Below are positions 25,859 to 34,867 of a stretch of DNA of 64,000 nucleotides, one piece after another. The number at the start of each line of letters is the position of its first letter. The first letter of the stretch is position 1. The stretch comes from DAOMNO01 sp035443885. Lineage in GTDB: Bacteria; Planctomycetota; Phycisphaerae; Phycisphaerales; SM1A02. A program made the translations under genes and the position numbers. The notes below the pieces were generated by a model. It ran no database searches. It worked only from the letters and a program-made list of their open reading frames with translations, and was not told the DNA's origin. The stretch covers positions 62,001 through 126,000 of the forward strand of contig DAOMNO010000008.1 of assembly GCA_035443885.1 (NCBI GenBank), read 5' to 3'.

Positions 25859-27301
25859 TTACTTGCCCACACAGAAGGTAGCGAAGATGCGGCCCAGCAC
25901 ATCGTCGGGGGTGATGTCGCCCGCGAGCGAAGCAAGATCGTTGAGCGCAGCACGCAGCGCGGATGCGACCAGCTCCGCATCAGGCAGCCCATCCGCACGC
26001 GGCTCATCGCCCGAAGCGGGAACGATGAGCGACATGGCTTCCTTCAGGTTCGCCCACGCACTGCGGAGCGACGCTTCGTGCCGGGGCGCGAGCGCGAGTG
26101 AATCCGACGCGAGGCTGACCGCGCGATCGGCCAGCAGCGAAGCAATCCGGCCGCGCAGTTTGTCCAGCCCGGCGCCTGTCTTCGCGCTCACAAAAATGTC
26201 TTCGCACGACGAGGCTTCGCGGCCTTCACGATTCGACTCATCCACGCAGCGCGCGATGAGATCGCATTTCGTCCATACGCGCACAACATCTGGTGACGTG
26301 CTGATGCGTTGACGCGCCAACGTGTCCTTCGCGGGCGCGCATTCCAGAATCAGCTCCGCGCGGGTCATCGCTTCGCTCGCAGCGGTCTGCATGAGCGCAT
26401 CCAGTTCGCTTCGTGCTTCATCCGCACCCGCGAGATCGACGAGCATGACTTCTGCATCGCCTTGCTTTGTGCGCACGTGCAGCGGCTCCGCCAGCACATC
26501 GCGCGTGGTGCCCGCAACGGGCGAGACCACCGCCCGCTCATGGCCGAGCAGCGCGTTGAAAAGTGTCGATTTACCCGCGTTCGGCGGGCCGGTGAGCACA
26601 ACCCACGGAATCGCTTCGATCTTCTCCATCGGCGTCGCGCGTGCGAGCACTGCGTCAACGCGCGCAATCAGCGGCTGGATTCGCTGCGCCAGCGCGTGCG
26701 CGGAGATCGCCACGACATCTTCCTGATCGGTGAAGTCGATGCCCGCTTCGACGAGCGCGAGCGCGCCGGCGAGCTGATCCGCCAGTTCGTGCGCGAGCGT
26801 GCCGAGCGCGCCGCCTCGCATGATCGCTGCGGCTCGCAGTTCCGCATCCGATCTTGCTGCGATGGTCGCTGCGACGCCTTCGGCTTGCGTCAGCCCGATT
26901 CTACCGTTGAAGAACGCGCGAGCAGTGAACTCGCCTGCCTCTGCGTGGCGCGCGTCAAGGCCCAGTGTGCGCGCGTCGTCGAGCAAGGCTCGCATGATGC
27001 GATCGAGCAGCGCGGGGTTGCCCGGCGCCTGGATTTCCGCAGCGTCTTCGCCTGTGTAGGAATGCGGGCCGGGGAAGAGGAGCAGCAGGATTGGAAGATC
27101 GAACCCACCAAGCGCAAATCGAGCCGGGCACGCGCAGCGGACGCGCGGGATGCGGCCTGCCTCATCGCGATGAATTCTGATGCGTGCAACAAGCAGCGCG
27201 AAGGCGCGCTCACCCGTGATGCGAATGATGCCACGCGCTGACCGTCCGGGCGGCGAGGCGACAGCGAGAATGACGCCGCGGGGGTTCACCCGTCCGCTCA
27301 C
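25859..27301 (-). CDS. mnmE: tRNA uridine-5-carboxymethylaminomethyl modification GTPase MnmE
   Basis: 480 residues from a GTG start that overlaps the yidC stop (GTGA). The N-terminal formyl-THF-binding domain holds ILAVASPPGRSARGIIRITG and SYTGEDAAEIQ, followed by the AEAGEFTARAFFNGRIGLTQAEG region. The G domain has GPPNAGKSTLFNALLG, GTTRD, DLAG and TKCD, and the protein ends with the catalytic FCVGK (family FC(I/V)GK with the essential Cys). It works with MnmG on wobble uridines of tRNA. mnmG is not in the window. Confidence 0.96.
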   Translation of the reverse strand: MSGRVNPRGVILAVASPPGRSARGIIRITGERAFALLVARIRIHRDEAGRIPRVRCACPARFALGGFDLPILLLLFPGPHSYTGEDAAEIQAPGNPALLDRIMRALLDDARTLGLDARHAEAGEFTARAFFNGRIGLTQAEGVAATIAARSDAELRAAAIMRGGALGTLAHELADQLAGALALVEAGIDFTDQEDVVAISAHALAQRIQPLIARVDAVLARATPMEKIEAIPWVVLTGPPNAGKSTLFNALLGHERAVVSPVAGTTRDVLAEPLHVRTKQGDAEVMLVDLAGADEARSELDALMQTAASEAMTRAELILECAPAKDTLARQRISTSPDVVRVWTKCDLIARCVDESNREGREASSCEDIFVSAKTGAGLDKLRGRIASLLADRAVSLASDSLALAPRHEASLRSAWANLKEAMSLIVPASGDEPRADGLPDAELVASALRAALNDLASLAGDITPDDVLGRIFATFCVGK

Positions 27302-29526
27302 TTCCTCTTCTTGAACGAAGGCGGCGGTCCCTTGCGCTTGTCTTCCTGCTTCTTCTTCGCGCGCTCCAGTGCCTCCGCATACGCGCGGGCCTGCGGGTCT
27401 TTGATCTTCTTCTTCTTCGGCTCCGTCGGCTTTGGCGTCAAATCCATCTGGTCAACATGCGCGCGGATGTACTTGCTTTCCACGATGCCGATGATGCTCG
27501 ACGTGAGAATGTACAGCGTCAAACCCGCCGGCGCGTTGTAGAGAAAGATCGGCATCATGCCCACGATCATCACGCGCATGATCTTCTGCTGCTGAATCTG
27601 CTCAGGCGTCATCGTCGGCCCCGGCGGCGGGGTCATGTACTTCTGATGAACAAACAGCACGAATGCCATCAGAATCGGCAGCACGTTGATGCCCGTGAGA
27701 TGCCAGAACCAGAGTGTCTTCGGCTCCGCAAACTCGCCGAAGAAGTGGTCGCCCGTTGAAAGGTCGGCAAGGAACGGCCAATACGCGCCGAAGAGCGAGC
27801 CGACCCACTGAAACACGCCGAAGAAGGCCGGCTGGTGCAGAATGTCCGCTGCGAAATACAGCATGGCGTAGAGCGCGATCCAGATGGGCACCTGCAGGAA
27901 CATGGGCAGACAGCCGAGCATCTGGAACGGGTTGACGCCATGCTCGCGCATCAGGCGAATCTGCTCCTGCTGCAGCTTCTTGGGGTCGGTCTTGTACTTC
28001 TGCTGGAGCTTGTCGATCTCAGGCTTCATCGCCTGCATCTGCTTGCCGAAGCGCATCATGTTGATCTGCGACCGCTTGGTGATGGGGTGCAGAATGGTGC
28101 GCACAACAACCACGAGGCCAATGATGGCGAGGCCCCAGTCGAACAGCACATAATCGTGCAGCAGCGCGAGGAAGAGTATCAGCAGGTCCGCCAGCCATTT
28201 GAACGTGCAGATGGCGCAGAAGGTGGACATCTGATACAGAATCAGATTCTTCATGCCGAGCGACGCAAACGGTTCGGTTCCGCTCAGCAGCTTGCGGTCC
28301 AGCAGGCCCGCATACACGCCGAGGTCGAGCGAAAGCTCCGCGCCGGGCGCAACGGCATGCGTGGGGCTGGTGAGATACGTGAACACCGTGCCCACTTCCG
28401 CGGAGCGAGGCGATGGTTCAAAGCGAACTTCTGAGACGATGCGCGTCAGTGTGCGGTCACCCTGACCCTGCGCATCCAGCACGGGGTGCACCGCCAGCGC
28501 GTAGTAGCGGTTGACCATCGCAAACCAAGAGAGTTGATAGCCATTGCCTTCGCTGGCTGCGTTGGGCCAAAGCTTGAAGTTCGTGTTTGCATCAAACTTC
28601 TTAAAGAGGTCTGCGCGCTCGAAGACAAGGTCGTTGTCATCCGACACGACAAACTGCCTGCCTCGATCGAGTTCGGGACGAAGCACGTAGCCGAACCGCG
28701 CTCTGCGTCGATCGAAATACCGCGCGCGATCAATGACAAGGTCATGCGGGCCATACTGCACCCAGCGGATGTTGAGTTCCTGCGTGGTGAGGTTTTCGAT
28801 GCGCTGCACGAGCGTCATGTCGCCGTGCTCGCCGAGAACGTAGCGCCGCGTGATGCGCAGCACAGGTTCATCGTATTCGTTGACGATCAGTGTCTGGAAA
28901 TGGCCGGGTGAAACTTCCGCCCAGCCCGAAAACAGCGAGACAAATGTTTCGCCGACAAACACGCCGTTCGCGCTGAGAATCGGAATCGTGAACGTGCCGA
29001 GCTGCGTATGAAGCGGCTGCTGCTCAATGAGCATGTAGCGAAGCGATTCATCGGGCATGGGCGGCGGGTTGGGGTCGCGTGATGCCACCGCCCGCGCATG
29101 CCGCTCGGCCTGCTGGCGCGCGTGTGCGGTCTGCCAGTGATCGCTGAGCGTGATGCGCGTCATGCCTGCTCCGGCGCGCGTGAACTCAATGAACATCGGG
29201 TGCTGCTGTGGATCAAGCGAACCAAGCGACGACGCGGGCTGATCGGGATCATCCGCCACATCCGGCGGCGCGATCGCGCGCAAACCGGTCATCGCGCGGA
29301 CGGGTATCGCATCTTCTGCGGGAGCGTCCGCGGCGTCATCAGCTTCAGGCGAAACGGGAACTTCTGCCGGCTGTGCGGCCTGCTCCGGCGCGGGTTGGGG
29401 CTGCTCCGGCTGCGCTGCGGGCTTCGAGCCGGGCAGCAGCATGGTGAGCACCACCGTCATCGCGATGAAGCCCACAATGAGCGGAATGAGAATGCGGCGA
29501 ACGCTTGGATTCATGGAGAAGCGCAT
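27298..29526 (-). CDS. yidC: Membrane protein insertase YidC with long basic C-terminal tail
   Basis: 742 residues. An N-terminal anchor (RRILIPLIVGFIAMTVVLTMLL) is followed by a Pro/Ala/Glu-rich linker and the large periplasmic domain. The conserved insertase core begins near the WLADLLILFLALLHDYVLFDWGLAII segment, continues through QMLGCLPMFLQVPIWIALYAML, and ends with the LYILTSSIIGIVESKYI helix. The last ~45 residues are strongly basic (EPKKKKIKDPQ...KKKQEDKRKGPPPSFKKRK). Such tails in planctomycete and other YidCs bind ribosomes. An ATG four codons in (29514) is an alternative start. It overlaps mnmE, the classical origin-region neighbour. Confidence 0.96.
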   Translation of the reverse strand: MRFSMNPSVRRILIPLIVGFIAMTVVLTMLLPGSKPAAQPEQPQPAPEQAAQPAEVPVSPEADDAADAPAEDAIPVRAMTGLRAIAPPDVADDPDQPASSLGSLDPQQHPMFIEFTRAGAGMTRITLSDHWQTAHARQQAERHARAVASRDPNPPPMPDESLRYMLIEQQPLHTQLGTFTIPILSANGVFVGETFVSLFSGWAEVSPGHFQTLIVNEYDEPVLRITRRYVLGEHGDMTLVQRIENLTTQELNIRWVQYGPHDLVIDRARYFDRRRARFGYVLRPELDRGRQFVVSDDNDLVFERADLFKKFDANTNFKLWPNAASEGNGYQLSWFAMVNRYYALAVHPVLDAQGQGDRTLTRIVSEVRFEPSPRSAEVGTVFTYLTSPTHAVAPGAELSLDLGVYAGLLDRKLLSGTEPFASLGMKNLILYQMSTFCAICTFKWLADLLILFLALLHDYVLFDWGLAIIGLVVVVRTILHPITKRSQINMMRFGKQMQAMKPEIDKLQQKYKTDPKKLQQEQIRLMREHGVNPFQMLGCLPMFLQVPIWIALYAMLYFAADILHQPAFFGVFQWVGSLFGAYWPFLADLSTGDHFFGEFAEPKTLWFWHLTGINVLPILMAFVLFVHQKYMTPPPGPTMTPEQIQQQKIMRVMIVGMMPIFLYNAPAGLTLYILTSSIIGIVESKYIRAHVDQMDLTPKPTEPKKKKIKDPQARAYAEALERAKKKQEDKRKGPPPSFKKRK

Positions 29527-29686
29527 GATAGCGGAACACGCCGGGGGAAATGGGGAAACGTCCGGGCGTCCAAATTCGAGCCGCCGTAACGGGGAAGATG
29601 ATGGCCGCTCCCAGCCGTTATGAAGTGTCAGGAAGTTTCACCCAGCCAGCCGCCGCTTCGGGTTCTACTTTGGCGTTCGGACGTGT

Positions 29687-30442
29687 TCACCGACCTTCGA
29701 TCAGTCGCTCGCCGAGCCAGTCGCTGAGTTCGGGGATCGCCTTGATCTTGTCCGCAGTGGTTCGCGCGTCGTATTCGAGCCGGAAGAACTCAACACAATC
29801 GTCATTCAGGATGGCGTAGCTGCTGCGCGGGTCGAGATCGCGCGGCTGACCGACCGAGCCGGGGTTGATGATGATCTTCTCGCCGTTGTTGAACTTGTAC
29901 ACGCCTTCCACATCGCCCGGCGGGTAGAAATCTGGCTCATCCGTGAACACGCCCGGCACGTGCGTGTGCCCCACCATGCAGAACTTCTCAATGCGCTCGA
30001 AAATCTGCTGCATCTTCACCGGCGAGTTGATCGCGTCTTCGGGGAAGAGGTATTCGTTGATCGGCCTGCGCGGCGAGCCATGCACGCACAGGAAGTTCTC
30101 GTACATCACGCGCACTTTCAACCGGCCCAGAAACTCCCATCGACGTGCCGCAACTTCCTTGTCGGCTTCCTTCTCAAACTGGGCGCGCGTCCAATAGGCC
30201 GCCTGCTCCGCTGCGTGGTTGAAGTTCGTCGGCTCGTAGAGCACGCCGAAGTCGTGGTTACCCATCAGGCACCATTCACATCGCTGGGCGACGAGATCGA
30301 CACACTCAACGGGATTCGGCCCATAGCCCAGTACATCACCAAGGCAGACAATGCGCTCGACGTTCTGCGTGTCGATGTGATCGAGCACGACGCGAAGCGC
30401 CTCAAGATTGGCGTGGATGTCGCTGATGATCGCCGTGCGCAT
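29687..30442 (-). CDS. Calcineurin-like metallophosphoesterase (YfcE/MJ0936-like)
   Basis: 251 residues from the ATG at 30442, which opens directly on the first metal motif MRTAIISDIHANLEAL; the in-frame extension to 30505 has no supporting signal. Dinuclear metal motifs in order are DIHAN, GDVLGYGP, GNHDFGVL, CVHGSPR, GHTHVPG and NPGSVGQPRD, as in small phosphodiesterases of the YfcE/diadenosine-type family. Substrate unknown. 160 bases upstream of yidC on the same strand. Confidence 0.88.
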   Translation of the reverse strand: MRTAIISDIHANLEALRVVLDHIDTQNVERIVCLGDVLGYGPNPVECVDLVAQRCEWCLMGNHDFGVLYEPTNFNHAAEQAAYWTRAQFEKEADKEVAARRWEFLGRLKVRVMYENFLCVHGSPRRPINEYLFPEDAINSPVKMQQIFERIEKFCMVGHTHVPGVFTDEPDFYPPGDVEGVYKFNNGEKIIINPGSVGQPRDLDPRSSYAILNDDCVEFFRLEYDARTTADKIKAIPELSDWLGERLIEGR

Positions 30443-30561
30443 GCAGGAGGGCCTCAGGGGGCGGAAAAGAGCGACGATGCTACGAACATGAGGGCCAAAC
30501 GTCAACGAAACGGGGCGTTCTGGGGGTGTGGCGGGGCTGGCCGGGCCGGTACGATGCGGCT

Positions 30562-30912
30562 ATGTCAGGTCTTTTTGCGGGAACGCCATTCGAGCGGCCG
30601 GTTACGTGCGAGATATGCGGCGAGGTGATGGCGCGATGTGCCTGCCCACGCAATGCTGCGGGCCGGGTTACGCGGCCGGCAGACCAGACCGCGACGATCC
30701 ACACCGAGAAGCGCAAGGGCAGCCGCGTGGTTACCGTCATCACGGGCCTTGACCCACATGCCAGCGATCTGGCTGCGCTCCTGCGAACCCTGAAGGCTGC
30801 ATGCGCCGCGGGCGGCACCATCGCAGAAGGTGCGATCGAGCTGCAGGGCAATCATCGCGACACATCAGAAAAACTGCTGCGCGAGATCGGCTATCGGGTG
30901 AAGAAGAGATGA
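30562..30912 (+). CDS. SUI1/YciH family translation factor (eIF1-like)
   Basis: 116 residues from the ATG at 30562. The C-terminal 75 residues are the eIF1/SUI1 fold: TEKRKGSRVVTVITGLD, ALLRTLKAACAAGGTI, IELQGNHRDTSEKLLREIGYRVKKR. The N-terminus has a compact four-cysteine cluster (CEICGEVMARCAC), possibly a small zinc-binding knuckle. Bacterial YciH proteins can act at initiation, but their role is poorly defined. Coupled by ATGA overlap to the next gene. Confidence 0.88.
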   Translation: MSGLFAGTPFERPVTCEICGEVMARCACPRNAAGRVTRPADQTATIHTEKRKGSRVVTVITGLDPHASDLAALLRTLKAACAAGGTIAEGAIELQGNHRDTSEKLLREIGYRVKKR

Positions 30913-31283
30913 CACACATCGAACTCGAATGGATGCAGGGCGCGTTCGCCGTGTGCAGGCTCGCTTCCGATACACCGCTGCCCGAATGGGCGGACGCTTC
31001 GTGCGGCTTCATCAGCATCACACGCACAGACCGTGAGTTGTCCATCATTACCTTGCAGGAGCGCGTGCCCGAAGACGTGCGCGCGGAACGCGGCTGGCGC
31101 GCGATGCGAATCGCAGGCACGCTCGATTTCTCGCTCGTGGGCATCATCGCAAGGCTCACCGATCAGTTCGCGCGCGAGCGCATTCCCGTCTTTGTCATCT
31201 CCACCTTTGACACCGACATCCTGTTGGTAAAGCAGGGCGATGCAGAACGAGCGGGTCGCGTGCTGGGCGTGCGTGAAGCATGA
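30909..31283 (+). CDS. ACT-domain protein (COG3603/CASTOR-like)
   Basis: 124 residues from the ATG overlapping the SUI1 gene stop. The pattern PEWADASCGFISITRTDRELSII, GWRAMRIAGTLDFSLVGIIARLTDQFARERIPVFVISTFDTDILLV is that of small tandem-ACT proteins related to CASTOR arginine sensors, which bind amino acids. AAGAAGAG upstream can serve as the ribosome site. Ligand and process are unknown. Confidence 0.78.
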   Translation: MTHIELEWMQGAFAVCRLASDTPLPEWADASCGFISITRTDRELSIITLQERVPEDVRAERGWRAMRIAGTLDFSLVGIIARLTDQFARERIPVFVISTFDTDILLVKQGDAERAGRVLGVREA

Positions 31284-31306
31284 GAACGCACCGCGCGAGC
31301 ATTTAT

Positions 31307-31615
31307 TCAGATCAGCGCGGGGATGGCTTCGTCCGCATCAGCGAACCACCTGCGGGCGATGGATGCGTCGAAGCTGGCGGGAAGCTGGCGGATATCTTTG
31401 CGCGAGACGAGAAACGCGAGCACGGCTTCTGCGATACGTTCTGGCGAATCGCGACCGTCCGGCGACCAGAGGTTGTAGTCCGCCCACGAGAGACGGAGCG
31501 TGAAGCGGTGCAGCGCGCCTGCATCGTCGATGGCCTGTGCTGCGAACGCCCAGCCGCCCGCGCCGCGCGAGACCTCGCCGCCCTGCTCAGAAAGTATCTC
31601 GATCTGTGCCACCAA
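31307..31615 (-). CDS. Small conserved-looking hypothetical protein
   Basis: 102 codons, convergent with the ACT gene 23 bases away. The start is TTG at 31615 or GTG at 31612 (TCGGAGTCATCG precedes both). The protein is mixed alpha/beta with no membrane segment: FTLRLSWADYNLWSPDGRDSPERIAEAVLAFLV suggests a real, selected sequence (a beta strand with WADYNLW, then a helix). I recognise no family. Confidence 0.6.
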   Translation of the reverse strand: MVAQIEILSEQGGEVSRGAGGWAFAAQAIDDAGALHRFTLRLSWADYNLWSPDGRDSPERIAEAVLAFLVSRKDIRQLPASFDASIARRWFADADEAIPALI

Positions 31616-31673
31616 CGATGACTCCGAGTGGTAAGAGGCCGTAGGATAGGCAAAGCCCCTGGCGATTGATTTG

Positions 31674-31693
31674 AAATCTCAGATTTGAGATTT
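31674..31693. repeat. Short perfect palindrome AAATCTCA/TGAGATTT
   Basis: An 8-bp inverted repeat with a GATT loop, followed at 31699-31709 by a partial third copy of the arm (TTGAAATCTCA). AT-rich compared with its surroundings. It lies in the 156-base gap before the permease gene. Possibly an intergenic repeat rather than a terminator, as no T tract follows. Confidence 0.45.
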
Positions 31694-31771
31694 GGCCTTT
31701 GAAATCTCAACCATCACCCACGGCTTCCCCAAGCGGCACTCAACCCCCCACCACCCAGCACCTGATCCACC

Positions 31772-33100
31772 GTGTCTTTTCTCCTCGAAACCATCCGGCT
31801 CGGCTTCAGCAGTCTGCTCCTGCACAAGTTGCGGTCTGTGCTCACCAGTCTCGGCATCATCTTCGGCGTCGCAGCGGTCATCATCATGGTGTCCATCGGC
31901 GAGGGGAACAAACAAGCCGCGCTGCGAGAGATTCAGGCCCTCGGCGCGACCAACATCATCGTTCGCTCCACCCGGCCGCCCGAATCCACATCAATGGGGC
32001 AAGAGCGCGCGTTCCTCGCCAAGTTCGGCCTCACAAGGCAGGACCTGCGCAGACTGCAACACTTCATGTCCGACGCGGCGCACATCGTGCCCATCAAAGC
32101 CGTCGGCTCGGAAATCACCTACGGCGCGAAGCGCGCCGTCAGCCAGGCATTCGGCGCGACGCCCGACCTCATGCGCGTCGCCAACCTGCGGCTGGAGCCG
32201 CGAAGCCGATACCTGACGCAGGAAGACATCGAGTCGCGCCTGCCGGTCGCTGTCATCGGCGCGGAAGTCGCCAAGGACTTTTTCCCGCTTGAAGACCCGC
32301 TCGGGCGTGAACTGCGCATCGACGACCGCATCTTCCGCATCGTCGGCGTGATGCAGCCCGTCGGCCTGGCAGGCGGCGCAGGCTCCGCGCTGGTCGGGCG
32401 CGACCTCAACAAGGACATTCACATCCCCATCAGCACCGCGGAGATCGACTTCGGCGACACCATCGTCCGCAGAACCGCAGGCTCCTTCTCTGGTGAGGAA
32501 ATCGAAGTCTCGGAAATCTACATCACCGCCAGCTCGACCGAAACCGTGCTCGACACAGCAGAGCGCGTGAGACAGATCATCGCGGTCGGGCACCCCGGCT
32601 TCGCGGATGTGCAGGTCATCGTGCCCTGGGAACTGCTTGAGAACGCCAAGAAAACCGCGCTCGTGTGGAACATCGTGCTCATCGCCATCGCGGCCATCAG
32701 CCTGTTCATCGGCGGCATCGGCATCATGAACATCATGCTGGCGTCCGTAACAGAGCGCACGCGCGAGATCGGCATCCGCCGCGCACTCGGCGCGACCCGC
32801 AAGCACATCGTCGCGCAGTTTCTTGTGGAAACAGGCACGCTCTCCGCAGTTGGCGGCGTGCTGGGTATCTCGGTGGGTATCGGCGTGTCGGTCGGCCTCG
32901 AACGCCTGCTGCCTCATGTCCTTTCACTGCCCATGCTGCGCGGGTTCGTGGATGCAGCGTTCAAACTTGAAACACAGGTAACAAGCTGGTCAATCGTCGC
33001 GTCGTTCCTCGTCGCCGCTGCCGTCGGCCTCGGCTTCGGCATCTACCCCGCCATTATCGCCAGCAGACAAGACCCGATTGTCGCGCTGCGGCATGATTGA
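31772..33100 (+). CDS. MacB/FtsX-type ABC transporter permease
   Basis: 442 residues from a GTG start with no obvious ribosome site. An N-terminal helix after LLETIRLGFSSLLLHKLRSVLTSLGIIFGVAAVII is followed by the MacB periplasmic core (GATNIIVRS, VAVIGAEVAKDFFP, FRIVGVMQ, the IPISTAEIDFG region). Three C-terminal helices include the conserved NIVLIAIAAISLFIGGIGIMNIM and RTREIGIRRALGATRKHIV. Such proteins couple an ATPase to mechanotransmission across the periplasm (efflux, lipoprotein or peptide handling). No cognate ATPase or periplasmic adaptor gene is adjacent. Confidence 0.88.
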   Translation: MSFLLETIRLGFSSLLLHKLRSVLTSLGIIFGVAAVIIMVSIGEGNKQAALREIQALGATNIIVRSTRPPESTSMGQERAFLAKFGLTRQDLRRLQHFMSDAAHIVPIKAVGSEITYGAKRAVSQAFGATPDLMRVANLRLEPRSRYLTQEDIESRLPVAVIGAEVAKDFFPLEDPLGRELRIDDRIFRIVGVMQPVGLAGGAGSALVGRDLNKDIHIPISTAEIDFGDTIVRRTAGSFSGEEIEVSEIYITASSTETVLDTAERVRQIIAVGHPGFADVQVIVPWELLENAKKTALVWNIVLIAIAAISLFIGGIGIMNIMLASVTERTREIGIRRALGATRKHIVAQFLVETGTLSAVGGVLGISVGIGVSVGLERLLPHVLSLPMLRGFVDAAFKLETQVTSWSIVASFLVAAAVGLGFGIYPAIIASRQDPIVALRHD

Positions 33101-33150
33101 GCGCGGGCCTGTTCAGACGTTCTACGCCGCAGATACAAGATCAACAGCGA

Positions 33151-34740
33151 TCAATCGTCATTTTCATACGCCCCCATATCCACGGTTCCGCCGATCACGC
33201 GGGCGATCCAGGCCAGATCGACCGGTATCTTCTGCTCGTTGGGACAAGTCGCGTCAGGCAGACCGAGCGATGTGGGCGAGATGTCGAAGTAATCGCACGG
33301 CAACACATCATTGTCCCCAGCATCCACACAATCCGATGTCGCCCTGATGCGGTAGTCATAGGTCAATGGATACACGAATTCCGGATCGACGCTGATATTG
33401 CCGTTGCCGCTCCAGCCGCTGTCCTGCACGTTCGAGTGCGTGATGGTGTTGTTCGTGTTGGCAAACACCATCGCGTCCGTGCCGCTGTTGCCCCAGACAA
33501 TCGAGTTGTGCACGACAAGTTCATCAAGTTCAAACGGGCAGTAGAAGCCGCCAGCATGATTGCTATCGGCCCCCTGATTATCAGCGATTGTACAGTTCAC
33601 CATCTCGACGCGATCCGCGCTGAGATACAGCCCGCCGTGCCCAGAAGTATCGTAAGACCTATTTCGAGCAAAGAGGCAGTTCCAGAAGTAAAGGTCGCCC
33701 GCATACTTCGCCTCAAATCCTGCTGCGGTGTCGGCAACAATCGCGTCCTCAGTTATCTGATTGTCCCGAAATGAACAGTTCACAAAATAAGCTTCTTCTG
33801 ACTCGACGCGCACACCCGCTCCGCCGTTTTTGGCCGGTGGTGGATCACCAGGCTCATCGGTCACAACCGTAACTTGATTGTGGTAGAAGTCGCAGCCAAT
33901 CGCGACAACAAATGTTGATGGCCCTGCATAAAGCCCCGCACCGCCGCCTTTCCAGACCAGGTTACTCTCGAACCGGGTGTGCTCAATCCGTATCGGCGCA
34001 GCCATGCTTGTGGAAGCCCGCACATGAATGCCCGCGCCACCAGCGTTTAGCCCCGCGCCCGGAGTGACTGGCCCCAGATTCCATCGAAAGAAGCAGTTGC
34101 GAACAATCGGTGCTGCGTCGATCGCCAGCATGCCACCCCCACCAAGCGAATCCAAGCCATCCAAGTAGCTCGATCCACCCTCAATGATAAAGCCATCAAG
34201 TACCGCCGACTCTGTCACATTCTCGGCGAGCACAACATGGTGGCTGTTCTCATCATAATTCGCTGGGCTGAGCCAGTATTGTGGGCCGGAAACCAACTCG
34301 TTGCGCTCGTCATCCTCATCCAGATCGCCGCTGAGGATCGTGGGATTGCTCACCCAGTTGCGCGGCGTCATCCCGGTGCCGTCGTACCCGCCGTAGAGGT
34401 GAACGTTGTTCCGCAACTGAAACGATGCCGCGCGATCGCCCAGCGTGTAGCCGCTGCCCTGATCCGGCCGGTAAATCCCCGCAGCAACGTGGATGTGAAC
34501 AATGCCTTGTTGGTTAATGTCAAGCCATGCATCCGCCTCGTCAAGGGCATCTTGAATATATTTCTTGGCCGAACCCCATGCCAGCCCGTCCCCACTTGTC
34601 GAGCCATTAGAGATATCCACGTGCAGTTGAAGCGTCTGAGCTTGCGCTGAACTCGTTGCCATGCTCATTGCCACAGATATGACCAACATCGCCGATGAAA
34701 GAGAGCCAACTCGAATAAAGTTCCGAAGGTTCGTCAACAT
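33151..34740 (-). CDS. Secreted right-handed parallel beta-helix protein
   Basis: 529 residues from the ATG at 34740, chosen for the AAAGGAAACGC ribosome site and the signal peptide that follows (cleavage near SSAQAQ). Repeated strands such as VLDGFIIEGG, PIVRNCFFRWN, IRIEHTRFESN, VVAIGCDFYHNQ, AYFVNCSFRDN, LYFWNCLFARN, VEMVNCTIADNQ and LVVHNSIVWGNSG are typical of parallel beta-helix (PbH1) proteins of the chlamydial polymorphic outer-membrane protein/pectate-lyase-like kind. It ends in VDMGAYE, a frequent terminus of this family. No dockerin module and no catalytic assignment. Confidence 0.85.
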   Translation of the reverse strand: MLTNLRNFIRVGSLSSAMLVISVAMSMATSSAQAQTLQLHVDISNGSTSGDGLAWGSAKKYIQDALDEADAWLDINQQGIVHIHVAAGIYRPDQGSGYTLGDRAASFQLRNNVHLYGGYDGTGMTPRNWVSNPTILSGDLDEDDERNELVSGPQYWLSPANYDENSHHVVLAENVTESAVLDGFIIEGGSSYLDGLDSLGGGGMLAIDAAPIVRNCFFRWNLGPVTPGAGLNAGGAGIHVRASTSMAAPIRIEHTRFESNLVWKGGGAGLYAGPSTFVVAIGCDFYHNQVTVVTDEPGDPPPAKNGGAGVRVESEEAYFVNCSFRDNQITEDAIVADTAAGFEAKYAGDLYFWNCLFARNRSYDTSGHGGLYLSADRVEMVNCTIADNQGADSNHAGGFYCPFELDELVVHNSIVWGNSGTDAMVFANTNNTITHSNVQDSGWSGNGNISVDPEFVYPLTYDYRIRATSDCVDAGDNDVLPCDYFDISPTSLGLPDATCPNEQKIPVDLAWIARVIGGTVDMGAYENDD

Positions 34741-34867
34741 GAGCGTTTCCTTTGTGTAGAAGTGTTGTTGGACAAGGATGCTCGATTCCCCACGATCAGA
34801 AATGAACATCCCGGAAGTGCGTTGCCGGAGCCGTGCAGTCTCCTTTCGTTCGATGCGGCAGTCATCG

